Part shown: positions 14,869 to 25,600 of the stretch, piece by piece
Layout of the letters: each line of letters starts with the position of its first letter
Numbering within the stretch: the first letter of the stretch is position 1
Assembly: GCA_039621445.1 (NCBI GenBank)
Contig: CP154954.1
Location: 44,743,847 to 44,807,846 of the forward strand
DNA length: 64,000 bases
Direction: 5' to 3'
From: Euglena gracilis
Taxonomy: Eukaryota > Euglenida > Euglenophyceae > Euglenales
Position numbers and translations under genes: made by a program
The notes under the pieces: model-generated
Told to the model about the DNA's origin: nothing
The model's database searches: none
What the model saw: only the letters and a program-made list of their open reading frames with translations

Positions 14869-15476
14869 GTCCCCCACCGCCATCCCACGCCCTGAACCAT
14901 ATCCCGGGGGCCAACGTACCCATCCACGGCAAAACCCAACCCAAACGACCCCCGCTGCCCCGATGGGCGACCTTGAGGCGTTGGCGCATACTGCTCAAGA
15001 CCCAAGCCCTGGTTGTTGAACAAGTGGTTGGTAAACGACTCTCCCACGGGCGTACAGAACGGATGGGGGAAACATGGGAGGCCAACCCCCTGCCGTCGTT
15101 ATGTCCAAAGGGAGTTTGCTAGACCGTGAGGTCATAGGGAGTACCGCACCCTTCCATGCTTCCGTGGAACTGCGCCACATTCATGGTGACTGCGTGCTAC
15201 CAAAAGTGCCGAAGAGCACAAGGCTTCACCTGACGAGGTGCAGCACATCGATGTGCATCACTCAGCACTACCACGCAGCACGACGAGCCAGGAGCTTATT
15301 TTGGGTGGGTCACACTACAGCGAAGAAGCGTGCCCCTTTGGGGGGGGGGTTGAGTTCAAGATTCACCGGGGTGATGGCGGCGTTTCACATAATCAGGCCG
15401 TCCATCCCAAACTTCCGCTGACTCTCCGCCGCCTTCCACCGCCCCCCGACCCTGCTGGCAGTCCTCCCCGCTTCAG

Positions 15477-15580
15477 AACCGACACCGCCAGACGTCGTTC
15501 TGCACCGTCAGCCTGGCGGACGCCCAGCAAATGTGCCGCCCCGGCCAAGCCCCCGCTGTGGTTCCCGATGCATTGTGGTG
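15477..15580 (+). CDS. Coding exon, unrecognised domain
   Basis: A pyrimidine-rich acceptor (CTCCCCGCTTCAG) precedes the frame NRHRQTSFCTVSLADAQQMC, then RPGQAPAVVPDAL. The donor is one of several overlapping GTGG sites near 15575-15582, so the 3' edge is uncertain by a few bases. A (TG)n tract lies 120 bp downstream in the intron. Confidence 0.5.
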
Positions 15581-15830
15581 GTGGGTGTTGGGTGCGTGGT
15601 TTGTATTTTGTGGTTTGGGTCTGTGCCTTGTTTGCAATTGTGCGGTGTGGCTCGCATGTTTCTGCACAATACACACAGGCAGGCACGCCTGCCTGTGTGT
15701 GTGTGTGTGTGTGTGTGTTGTGTGTTGTGTGTGTGTCATGTGTGTGTGTGTGTGTGTGTGTGTCATGTGTGTGTGTGTGTGAATGCACGGTTGGTTTCAG
15801 TTTGATGTGCCACCCCTCCATAACCCACAG

Positions 15831-15998
15831 GGGTCCAGCTACGGGAACCGTCCATCGCAGGGGGTTGCCCCCAGCCACCCGGCGGATCCCCTCGTGGACC
15901 ATTTCCGCTTTGACAATATGACGATGGCCGTCACCTCCCCCCAGGCAGCCAGGCTCTTCCCCACGAACAGCCGGTCCCTCGCCACCCCCGGACAAATG
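15831..15998 (+). CDS. Coding exon, unrecognised domain
   Basis: Acceptor CATAACCCACAG precedes the frame and donor GTGAAAGA follows ATG at 15999. The protein reads PLVDHFRFDNMTMAVTSPQA with ARLFPTNSRSLATPGQM. Its length of 168 nt is an exact multiple of three, so both edges are phase 0, matching the next exon at 16203. Confidence 0.55.
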
Positions 15999-16202
15999 GT
16001 GAAAGACACGGCCCCTGGTGACAATTTTAATGTTTGAGAATTTGTCAGGGTCGGGTTCCCAAGGGAAGAAAGGTTCGTGTGGTCGCATGGTACCCCTATG
16101 TCACATACCGTATACTGGCACAGGAGGGCCCAAGGAAGGGACGGAAGGTGTGTGTCATTCACATTTCATTGAGGTCCCGCACTCTGTCTGTGAATCTGTC
16201 AG

Positions 16203-16334
16203 GTTGGGCTGGCCAGCCGGAGGAGGGCCCTGCTCTTGGTGGCGGACCTGCTGGTGCGGTACGGGCGAAAAGCGCTCGTGGTGATCACTCCGGCTAACCC
16301 CAACGACCCTTGCCAGGGCTGCCCATATCGCTGG
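16203..16334 (+). CDS. Coding exon, unrecognised domain
   Basis: The acceptor is GTGAATCTGTCAG and the donor GTGTGCAAC; 132 nt, phase 0 at both ends. The frame reads VGLASRRRALLLVADLLVRY then GRKALVVITPANPNDPC. The hydrophobic ALVVITPANP stretch looks like a buried beta strand, but no family is recognised. A 120-bp (TG)n tract follows in the intron. Confidence 0.55.
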
Positions 16335-16363
16335 GTGTGCAACGTTTGTTCCTTGCGTTTTTG

Positions 16364-16485
<122 letters not shown>

Positions 16486-16578
16486 TGTGTTAGGTGTATG
16501 TTGTATGTTAGGTGTGATGTATGTGGTGGGGTGTGGCTGGGATGCCATATGCTGTGCAGTCGTTCCGGTTCTCGGGAG

Positions 16579-16743
16579 TCGCGTCCCCCCATCGGGGCGG
16601 CCTCTGCCCTCCAACTGCTGCCCGGTGGTGCTGCCGGGGGACGAGCTGGAGGTGGTGTTCCCCGCCATCCAGCAGTACCGCGTGCGGGCCTCCGGCTACA
16701 TCCCCAGGGCTGGCCCGGGCTCCCAGTGGACCCCCCGCAAGGG
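16579..16743 (+). CDS. Coding exon, unrecognised domain
   Basis: The best frame reads LPSNCCPVVLPGDELEVVFP, then AIQQYRVRASGYIPR. AG ends at 16578 but its phase does not match the previous exon, so the start is approximate. The nearest donor is GTGGGC at 16744. GC-rich codon use fits the gene. Confidence 0.45.
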
Positions 16744-16904
16744 GTGGGCTGGGCCCTCCACCTCCCGGGGGGGGGGGGGTTCTCAGGGCTGACAGGAATC
16801 CCCACATCCCTGTGGGTGGCGGAGGAGGGGGGGATCGATCCCCCCCATCCTGGTGGGGGGGGGAGGGGTCCGACCACCCCCCCCCAACTGGCCTTCCCGT
16901 ACAG

Positions 16905-17103
16905 CCCGGGACGTTCTGCACCGCACCCCCCCCCGCCCCCCGCCCCCCACTGGGTCGCCCGCCTTCCGGGGCGGCCCTGCCGGTGCCGGGCAAGGAGCTC
17001 GCCGCCCGCCTCGGCGTCCCCGTGGTCATGAAGGAGAATTTCTTTGTCATCGAGATGGAGGCCGTCGCCCAGGGGGCCCGCCGGCCCCAAGAGAGGGGCG
17101 GGG
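16905..17103 (+). CDS. Coding exon, unrecognised domain
   Basis: A good acceptor (CCTTCCCGTACAG) is followed by a proline-rich stretch and then LPVPGKELAARLGVPVVMKE with NFFVIEMEAVAQ. A GTGTGAG donor lies at 17104. Frame length in the proline run depends on C-homopolymers and could be off by an indel. No family recognised. Confidence 0.5.
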
Positions 17104-18043
17104 GTGTGAGACAGGCCGGCGTTCCCCGTGGTCCGGTCCAGGGACGGGGGGGGGGGGGGGCAGCTGGCGGCAAGTGACGAAATTCTGTAAAACATTCCCG
17201 GTCCACCGAGAGATTGTGTTCAGGCAAATCAGCAAGTGCAGAGGTCGGAGACAGGCCCCTACGAGGACAGGTCAGGGGATGCAGATGGTAATGGACAATT
17301 TTATGGGGGAGGGGTTGGTATGCCAGGTCCAACTGCCAGCCCCCACCAGCGGGGAGGCCAGCTTGGCCGCTCAGGAATGAGTTCCAACATCAGGTGTCTG
17401 CGAACAAAATTGTGCTGAGCAGTTTTTTTTAAGCGGGAATTTTAGTCATTTTGGGGGGACAAATCATTTTATTTTATTTAGATCTTGAACAGAAAATTAC
17501 CTGCTTGAGCGTTGCAGAATAATTGTAGAGGTTGAGAATGATTAAGAAAGTTAATTCCATTTTCTCAGACCGAAATGCTATTAAAATCAATGAAGTTGGC
17601 TTGGGTGGGGGTTGAAAGCACCAACCAAGCTTATGGGGGGGGGGGGGCAGACAAAGCAAACAGTTGCCATTTGCCAGCATCTTTGAAGTCCCCCGGTGTG
17701 TTGTTTGTGGTTTTGGGTCTGGGGGGGAGGAGGGTCCAGACCGCCCCCCTCCTCCCCCCTTCGGACCGGGGGTCCGGGACCCCCCCCCCCGAGGATCCCA
17801 ACCGGACCCAAGGAACCCCCTTCGCGCCGGGGAAGATGAAAAATTTTGGCTTCTGTTTTGATCGATATGTATTGACATTTTCCAAAGAGAAAGTGTGCGA
17901 AAACGCGATTTCTGCACCTTGTGTTAAGGCCCCAAATAATTCCAGCATTTGCGCCAGACATTGTTTTGCGCAGGGGGAGGGGGTCCGACCACCCCCGGCC
18001 CTCCCGGCCCATTTAACACCCGGGGGGTCTGCGGGGCTCTGGC
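17104..18043. other. Intron-like sequence
   Basis: C/G-run spacers and AT-rich unique sequence between two exons of the large gene. I see no gene, RNA or clear element borders. Confidence 0.5.
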
Positions 18044-18176
18044 CGGGACGTGTTCTGGGAGATGGCCCAGGAGATGATGAAGAGCGAGAAGCAGGCCGTC
18101 GCCCTGTCCCCGGTGCTGGAGGCGCGGGTCCGCTTCGCCCAGCCCCCTGTGCACTGCGCCGTGTGTGGCAGTGCCG
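18044..18176 (+). CDS. Coding exon with CxxC
   Basis: The frame reads RDVFWEMAQEMMKSEKQAVA, LSPVLEARVRFAQPPVHCAVC. One CxxC (CAVC) is present, too little to call a zinc finger. The only close acceptor AG is at 18060-18061, which would start the exon at MAQEMM; the left edge is therefore uncertain. It is the last unrecognised exon before the TPR block. Confidence 0.45.
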
Positions 18177-18790
18177 GAAGGATGGGCGTGTGGGACCGGG
18201 AATGGGTTCAGTCTTGGACTTGCCCTGCCTCTGGAGTCAGGGCTTGCCCCTGTGAGCACACAGGCAGAAACCCAACCGAGTTGTGTTTGGGTAGACAAAC
18301 TTTGTGCCATTCCACAAGAAAATGAAATGTCTTCGAACGTCTCAAAGCATGATGCAGTGCAGCGAGCATGTTCAGGCACAACTCAGCTATGTGGAGCACC
18401 GCACAAACACGGTGTGCATCTTTCGCACAAACACGCTGTGCATGTTTCGCACAAAGAACAAGTTCATGGCATGGGGCCCCCATTTTATTGTTGAAGCACC
18501 ACATACGGTTCTCAGTGCTCGGATATGGGGAGCGACAGGGACGGTCCAGCTGGTTTGTAGCGGGCGGAACCGCCGGTGGATGGGCAGACGAAGTCTCGGT
18601 GGGGACAGTGGTCCTGCCCATCCTGTACAGTCCACCGACCGTCCCATTCTGTTGTTTACCAACCCTCGACATCCGGTGGATTGGGTCCACAGACTCTGCA
18701 GAGTCAGCAGTGGTCTTTGGGCCAATCGGCAACCCCGAACCTCCCGGCCTACGTTGTTAAGCTTGGAGCCGCTGACGGGCGGGTCCTAAG

Positions 18791-18933
18791 TTGGGTCCTC
18801 CCCACCCCCTGCCCGGGGGGCTGGCGGGCGACCTGGACATGTACGGGCCACGGCACCCGAAGGTGGTCACCGGGCTGCTGTGCGTGGCGCGGGACCTGCA
18901 GCGCCGCGGGGAGCTGCGCGACGCCGCGCTGAT
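18791..18933 (+). CDS. TPR exon (kinesin light chain type)
   Basis: AG precedes 18791. The frame reads LGPPHPLPGGLAGDLDMYGP and RHPKVVTGLLCVARDLQRRG, then ELRDAAL. The GP-x-HP-x-V pattern followed by helix A is typical of 42-residue kinesin-light-chain TPRs. The repeat is cut after RDAAL and resumes as LMFKRAV at 19362; both sides carry the octamer GCGCTGAT, so the intervening intron is an inserted element. Confidence 0.65.
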
Positions 18934-19361
18934 CAGGGGTTTGCTCCAGCCGGAGGGGGCCCCACCCCGGGGGGGGGGGGGGGGTCCAGCCAGACAGCAC
19001 CTTTTTTTCCAGCCAGCACATCCCAGCCGGGCTGCGGACACCGCTGAAAGAAAAAGTTCGGGCCAGCCTGGCAAAAAAATTTCGGCACAAAAATTTTCAA
19101 AGGGGGTCAAAGGTAGCCAAAAAAGGCATGTTTGGGTGCTTTTTGGGATTTCGCCCAATATTTGGCTGAAAAATGACAACCCAGCTGGATTTGGGCTTAT
19201 TTGGGTATTTTTGGGGTACCCGCCAGGTCCAGCTCCCAGCCAGCCTCCCCACCCCCCTGGGACCCCTCCACCCCCTACGGGGGGGAGGGGTCCAGCCAGC
19301 ACTTTTTTCCAGCCGGTCTGCGGGACACACCTACCCCCCTGGGTCCTCAAGAAAGCCTCTG
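18934..19361 (+). mobile_element. Introner-like element splitting a TPR
   Basis: Flanked by direct 8-bp repeats GCGCTGAT (18926-18933 and 19362-19369) that belong to exon sequence. The termini are imperfect inverted repeats: CAGGGGTTTGCTCC at the left and, on the other strand, CAGAGGCTTTCTTG at the right. Removing the element plus one octamer restores the TPR helix RDAALMFKRAV. No GT-AG pair coincides with these borders. Internal CCAGCCAGCA motifs recur at about 34390-34985. The 8-bp duplication and CAGRG ends resemble hAT-type MITEs. Confidence 0.75.
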
Positions 19362-19471
19362 GCGCTGATGTTCAAGCGGGCCGTTGAGGCCCAGAGCGCG
19401 GTGATCGGCGCGCACCACGCAGACGTCGGGGTGACTTACGGGCAGCTGGCGGGGGTGTACGAGGGGCTGGG
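19362..19471 (+). CDS. TPR exon
   Basis: LMFKRAVEAQSAVIGAHHAD then VGVTYGQLAGVYEGLG: the second helix of one TPR and the first helix of the next. It begins with the second copy of the octamer GCGCTGAT and ends at CTGGG, after which no GT donor is found. The continuation expected (xWDRAL) lies at 20027. Confidence 0.65.
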
Positions 19472-20026
19472 CCCAGGCCGGCTGCGGCTGATGACCGCCC
19501 CCCCCGCCTGAGGTTTGACACGAGGAGGGCGAGCTGCCCCCCCCCCCACCCCCAACCAGACCAATCACCCACCAACCAAAGCTGCACCAGACCCCCCAGG
19601 GGCCCTCCTGAAAGGTAAAAAAGGTTGAAAGGGGGCTGGCGCAGGACGCTCTGTGTTTCGGCGGGTTCAGCCAGCGACCGCGGCAAAACATGACTCCAAC
19701 AACGTGCGCAAAGGCAGCAGTTATATTTAATGACATAAATGTGCCGTCTTTTGGATGGCCCCATTTGCCAGCAGCCTCGTAGACTCCTGGGTTATCTTGC
19801 GTGCCATTAATTGGCCAGAATAACAGCCATGGGGTGCAGAGGGGCCCCAAATCAAGCTGAACCATTTCTGCCATCAAAATGGACAGAAATGTTTTTTGGG
19901 CCAAAATTTTGGCATTTTGGAAAAAAAATTCTCGAAATATTTCGCATGTTGAAAAAATATTGAAACAAGCACACAATCAAACTAACAAACAAACTCCAGC
20001 CCTGGGGATGGCCGCCGGCCTGCAGC

Positions 20027-20072
20027 TGGGAGTGGGACCGCGCTCTGGCGATGTATGAGCGGTCGCTGGAGC
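20027..20072 (+). CDS. Short TPR exon
   Basis: WEWDRALAMYERSLE is the second helix of the TPR begun at 19362. The exon is only about 45 nt and ends in the octamer GCTGGAGC, which is repeated at the start of the next exon. The preceding boundary (CTGCAG then CTGGGAG) needs one extra G to keep frame, possibly a homopolymer error. Confidence 0.6.
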
Positions 20073-20418
20073 CATACCATTGCTTAACACCTGTCCCACC
20101 CCCCCCCCGGGGGGTGACTGACTGGTTTTTTCAGAGTGACTGACTGGTTTTCTGGCCAAGACCCCCCTCCCCCCGGGGGTGGGGTAGGCCCGAAAATGAA
20201 AAGTGGCTGGCCTGGCGCCGAAGGCACCGGAAATTTTTTGAGACTTTTTGGCAATATTGCCTTGCCAACATGAGCGCACCCAAGAGTGGCGGATCCCCGG
20301 GGGGGGGGGGGTAAAGTGACTGACTGGTTTTTTGGGGGGAAAGTGACTGACTGGTTTTTTCAGAGTGGAAAGTGACCCCCCCCTCCCCCCCCCGGGGGGG
20401 TCGCTAAGTAATGGTATG
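20073..20418 (+). mobile_element. Introner-like MITE splitting a TPR
   Basis: 346 bp with 14-bp terminal inverted repeats (CATACCATTGCTTA at the left, TAAGTAATGGTATG at the right, one mismatch) flanked by the 8-bp direct repeat GCTGGAGC (20065-20072 and 20419-20426). Subterminal TGACTGACTGG repeats and a GGCGCCGAAGGCACCGG hairpin are shared with 23757-24110. It has no coding capacity. It interrupts the codons of SLE/LQL in a TPR, so it must be excised from RNA or it disrupts the gene. Confidence 0.85.
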
Positions 20419-20574
20419 GCTGGAGCTGCAGCTGGCGGTCTGGGGTCCGATGGAGCTGGAGATGGGCCGCATGTGCCACCGTATGGCGACGCTGTACCAG
20501 AAGCAGGGCAACCAGGTCCGCGCCCTGGAGCTGTACGCCAAGTCCCGGGCCGTGAAGGAGGCCGTGCTGGGACC
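20419..20574 (+). CDS. TPR exon
   Basis: LQLAVWGPMELEMGRMCHRM, ATLYQKQGNQVRALELYAKS, RAVKEAVLG: one complete TPR and the start of the next. Joining SLE at 20071 to LQLAVWGP here restores a perfect TPR and requires loss of exactly the MITE plus one copy of GCTGGAGC. Confidence 0.65.
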
Positions 20575-20967
20575 GGGCCAGGCGCCGGCTTCGGCGCCCG
20601 GAGTCCTCAGAGCCTTTGTGCGCATGCCCAACACAGGCGTTTGCAGTTGGTATGTGCGCACATGCCCGTGTGCTTGTGTGCACATGTGCCCGATGCCGCA
20701 CGTGTGCGCCCGCACACCGCTGACACCGCTGCATACGTCGCTGCCTGGTGCCCGACATGGCAACCCAGAAACTCCCGAAACTCCCCCGGTCCTGTCCGAA
20801 ATAAGACCCGGGTCCTATTTGGGGGGGGGGTACCTTGAACAACATTTCAGGCGGGTCCCGGCGGGACCCTCCCCGAACGTCGTTCGACGTCGTCCGAAGA
20901 GGGGGAGGGGGGCACCCTCCGCCCCCGGCCCCTCCCCCACCGTCCCCCGGCCGGCGGCTGGGCCCAG

Positions 20968-21091
20968 GGACCCGGTGGTGGGGGCCATCTCGTTCGTGAT
21001 GGCGCAGCTGTTCCAGGCGGAGGGCCAGTACCCGCAGGCCCTCGAGGCGTACAACCGCGTCCTGGCCATCCAGTCCGCCCCGCCGGGCCCC
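20968..21091 (+). CDS. TPR exon
   Basis: An AG acceptor (GGGCCCAG) precedes DPVVGAISFVMAQLFQAEGQ and YPQALEAYNRVLAIQ, a complete TPR. Joined to VLGP of the previous exon it gives the usual LGPDP turn. The upstream side has no GT donor (CTGGGACC then GGGCC). GT follows at 21092. Confidence 0.6.
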
Positions 21092-21655
21092 GTCTGCCCC
21101 TGGCCCGCCGTGGCCTGGCCTTCCCAGGGGGGGGGGGTTGGGGGGGGGGGCATGGGGCGGCGGCATGAGGGGGGGGGGGGGCAGGCCGTTGCTTCCGGTA
21201 TTTTCCAGGAAGGTCGCAGGGGGGCTAATGGGCAGGCAGGGGGTAGGGCACTTTCAACCCCCAGGAGGGGTTGGGTGTTGGGCTGGGTGGTGCTATGGCA
21301 CACACCCTGGTGCCGATGGCCCAGAAATGTCCAAAATGGACCAGCGGAATTTTTACTGGACCTCAGGAGGAGGAGGAGGAGGAGGGTCTGCTGGTAGCCC
21401 TAGCTTGTGGAAAAGGTTTTCCTGTGCCCGGCACAAAGCAGCCGGATTTTTTCAACCCCCAAAACCTGCCAACTTCCCAATTTTTTCCGCATTTTTGGAT
21501 TTTTTTGGGGGAATAAAGCCGGCCAAAATAAACCCTCTAAAAACTTCACGTCCACCACAGCGAGCGCTTCAGGTTTTTTCCGGTCTGGAGGACCCCCCCC
21601 CGGAGCGAGGGGAAATCCCTGGGGGGCTCAGCTGTCTCTGCTCTGCCCTGCCCAG

Positions 21656-21750
21656 TTCGTTGGCCACGGTGCCAGGGCGACACCTCCGCATGGCCGAAGT
21701 GTACAGTGCCATGGGCAGCCACACCGGGCAGTGGCCCGCCCACACGCTGG
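21656..21750 (+). CDS. TPR exon
   Basis: A strong pyrimidine tract with acceptor (CTGCTCTGCCCTGCCCAG) precedes SLATV...HLRMAEVYSAMGSHT, the first helix of a TPR. The second helix (DAIDMYRKV) is almost 6 kb away at 27508. The donor is uncertain; the nearest GT is at 21751. Confidence 0.5.
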
Positions 21751-22387
21751 GTCCGTGGCACAGTGGGGAAGGGTATTTGGGGGACGTTGTGGTTTTGTGT
21801 GTATTTCGATCCCTGGAAGGGTTTTTGTTCCTTCGTTTTATTGTTTTCTCGTGTTTCGGGTTGTTTCGGGTTTCTCCTTGAAGTGAATTTGCACTTTTTA
21901 AATTTTTGTAATTTTTGTCAGTTTAATGCCCCAAAAAGCTCATGTCGTGCTTGCATGGATTCCGCAAAGGGACGATGTTTTCCTTTGGAATTCTCAATGA
22001 AATTCAGCTTCTTTGTTGTTCTTTTTGAATTTTTGTGTGTTTTCCATATTTTCTGTGTGCTTTTTTTTGTCCCTCCTCCCGCTCACGAGCCGGCCAACCT
22101 TAAACCCCCCCTCCCGCTTATAACCCCCTCATCCTATAACTACCCCCCATCCTATAACCCCCCCTCCTGGGACCAACCACCAAACCAGGACCTATAACCG
22201 CCCCCTCAATATAAGGCAAACAAAGGCAAAACAAAGGGGGACCTATGACCCACTCCCCACCTATAACCCCCCCTCCGGGGGCCGACCATCGAACCGGATC
22301 CCATCACCCCCAGGGCCGGGGGGGTTACAGGTGGGGAGGGGGTTCAATCCCCAACCCCCACCCCCCCACCCCCACGGGGGGGTTGCG
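21751..22387. other. Intron sequence with C-run spacer
   Basis: AT-rich to about 22080, then repeated CTTATAACCCCC and CCTATAACCCCC motifs to about 22345, resembling the C-run-terminated elements at 37332. No gene seen. Confidence 0.5.
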
Positions 22388-22560
22388 GTAGGAGGATGCT
22401 CAAGCTCGAGCGCTCAAGCTTGAGCATCCTTGAGCATTTTTAAGCCCCCCCCCTCGAGAGAGGGGGGGGCTTAGCAACATCCTCGAGCGTCACTCGAGGA
22501 TGCTCAATAGCATCCTTGAGCGACCTTGAGCGATATCTCGAGCATCCTCCTACTGTCATG
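22388..22560. repeat. Palindrome cluster, left flank of satellite
   Basis: Overlapping inverted repeats built from GGATGCTCAAG, CTCGAG and GAGCATCC, plus a long hairpin AAGCCCCCCCCCTCGAG/AGAGGGGGGGGCTT near 22442-22471. Likely cruciform-forming. Confidence 0.85.
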
Positions 22561-22618
22561 CTTGCATGTATCACGGAACCACAAAAAAAAGCACATGTCT
22601 TCCCAAGGGATTTTGGGG

Positions 22619-25600
22619 CCCTCGAACAGTTGAGCAACAGAAGGGATTTGCCCCCCAAAACGACTTGGAAACACAAGGGGTTTGCCCCCCAAACGGCTTG
22701 GAAACAAAAGGGATTTGCCCCCAAAACGACTTGGAAACACAAGGGGTTTTGTTATTTTGGGGCCCTCGAGCAGTTGAGTAACAAAAGGGATTTGCCCCCC
22801 CCCAAAACGATTTGAAGACACAAGGAATTTGCCCCCAAAACGACTTGGAAACACGAGGGATTTTGTTATTTTTGGGCCCTCGAACAGTTGAGCAACAGAA
22901 GGGATTTGCCCCCCAAAACGACTTGGAAACACAAGGAATTTGCCCCCAAAACGACTTGGAAACACGAGGGATTTTGTTATTTTTGGGCCCTCGAACAGTT
23001 GAGCAACAGAAGGGATTTGCCCCCCAAAACGACTTGGAAACACAAGGGGTTTGCCCCCCAAAACGGCTTGGAAACAAAAGGGATTTGCCCCCAAAACGAC
23101 TTGGAAACACAAGGGGTTTTGTTATTTTGGGGCCCTCGAACAGTTGAGCAACAGAAGGGATTTGCCCCCCAAAACGACTTGGAAACACAAGGAATTTGCC
23201 CCCAAAACGACTTGGAAACACGAGGGATTTTGTTATTTTTGGGCCCTCGAGCAGTTGAGCAACAGAAGGGATTTGCCCCCCAAAACGACTTGGAAACACA
23301 AGGAATTTGCCCCCAAAACGACTTGGAAACACGAGGGATTTTGTTATTTTTGGGCCCTCGAACAGTTGAGCAATAGAAGGGATTTGCCCCCCAAAACGAC
23401 TTGGAAACACAAGGGGTTTGCCCCCCAAAACGGCTTGGAAACAAAAGGGATTTGCCCCCAAAACGACTTGGAAACACAAGGGGTTTTGTTATTTTGGGGC
23501 CCTCGAACAGTTGAGCAACAGAAGGGATTTGCCCCCCAAAACGACTTGGAAACACAAGGAATTTGCCCCCAAAACGACTTGGAAACACGAGGGATTTTGT
23601 TATTTTTGGGCCCTCGAACAGTTGAGCAACAGAAGGGATTTGCCCCCCAAAACGACTTGGAAACACAAGGGGTTTGCCCCCCAAAACGGCTTGGAAACAC
23701 AAGGGATTTGCCCCCAAAACGACTTGGAAACACAAGGGGTTTTGTTATTTTGGGGCCAGACAATTGCTTAAGCACTGTCCCACCCCCCCCCCCCCGGGGG
23801 GGGTGGGTGACTGGTTTTTTCAGAGTGACTGACTGGTTTTGGGCCCGGACCCCCTCCCCCCCCGGGGGGGGGTCGGCCAGGAGTGGGCAAAAGTGGCTTG
23901 AGTGACCCCGGCGCCGAAGGCGCCGGAAAATTTTTTTTGGCCTAAAATGGCCTAAAGTGACTGGAAAGTGGCCGTTTTTCTGAGTGGCCGACCCCCCCCC
24001 GGGGGGGGGTAGTGACTGACTGGCTTCCCAAAAAAAAGTGACTGACTGGTTTTTAAAAAAGTGGAGTGACCCCCCCCTCCCCCCCCCGGGGGTCGGTAAG
24101 CAATTGTATGTTTGGGGCCCTCGAGCAGTTGAGTAACAAAAGGGATTTGCCCCCCCCCCAAAACGATTTGAAGACACAAGGAATTTGCCCCCAAAACGAC
24201 TTGGAAACACGAGGGATTTTGTTATTTTTGGGCCCTCGAACAGTTGAGCAACAGAAGGGATTTGCCCCCCAAAACGACTTGGAAACACAAGGGGTTTGCC
24301 CCCAAAACGGCTTGGAAACACAAGGGACTTGCCCCCAAAACGACTTGGAAACACAAGGGATTTTGTTATTTTTGGGCCCTCGAACAGTTGAGCAACAGAA
24401 GAGATTTGCCCCCCAGAACGATTTGGAAACACAAGGAATTTGCCCCCAAAACGACTTGGAAACACAAGGGATTTTGTTATTTTTGGGCCCTCGAACAGTT
24501 GAGCAACAGAAGGGATTTGCCCCCCAGAACGACTTGGAAACACAAGGGATTTGCCCCCAAAACGACTTGGAAACACAAGGGATTTTGTTATTTTTGGGCC
24601 CTCGAACAGTTGAGCAACAGAAGGGATTTGCCCCCCAAAACGACTTGGAAACACAAGGAATTTGCCCCCAAAACGACTTGGAAACACAAGGGATTTTGTT
24701 ATTTTTGGGCCCTCGAACAGTTGAGCAACAGAAGGGATTTGCCCCCCAGAACGACTTGGAAACACAAGGGATTTGCCCCCAAAACGACTTGGAAACACAA
24801 GGGATTTTGTTATTTTGGGGCCCTCGAACAGTTGAGCAACAGAAGGGATTTGCCCCCCAAAACGACTTGGAAACACAAGGAATTTGCCCCCAAAACGACT
24901 TGGAAACACGAGGGATTTTGTTATTTTTGGGCCCTCGAGCAGTTGAGCAACAGAAGGGATTTGCCCCCCAAAACGACTTGGAAACACAAGGAATTTGCCC
25001 CCAAAACGACTTGGAAACACGAGGGATTTTGTTATTTTTGGGCCCTCGAACAGTTGAGCAATAGAAGGGATTTGCCCCCCAAAACGACTTGGAAACACAA
25101 GGGGTTTGCCCCCCAAAACGGCTTGGAAACAAAAGGGATTTGCCCCCAAAACGACTTGGAAACACAAGGGGTTTTGTTATTTTGGGGCCCTCGAACAGTT
25201 GAGCAACAGAAGGGATTTGCCCCCCAAAACGACTTGGAAACACAAGGAATTTGCCCCCAAAACGACTTGGAAACACGAGGGATTTTGTTATTTTTGGGCC
25301 CTCGAACAGTTGAGCAACAGAAGGGATTTGCCCCCCAAAACGACTTGGAAACACAAGGGGTTTGCCCCCCAAAACGGCTTGGAAACACAAGGGATTTGCC
25401 CCCAAAACGACTTGGAAACACAAGGGGTTTTGTTATTTTGGGGCCCTCGAGCAGTTGAGTAACAAAAGGGATTTGCCCCCCCCCAAAACGATTTGAAGAC
25501 ACAAGGAATTTGCCCCCAAAACGACTTGGAAACACGAGGGATTTTGTTATTTTTGGGCCCTCGAACAGTTGAGCAACAGAAGGGATTTGCCCCCCAAAAC

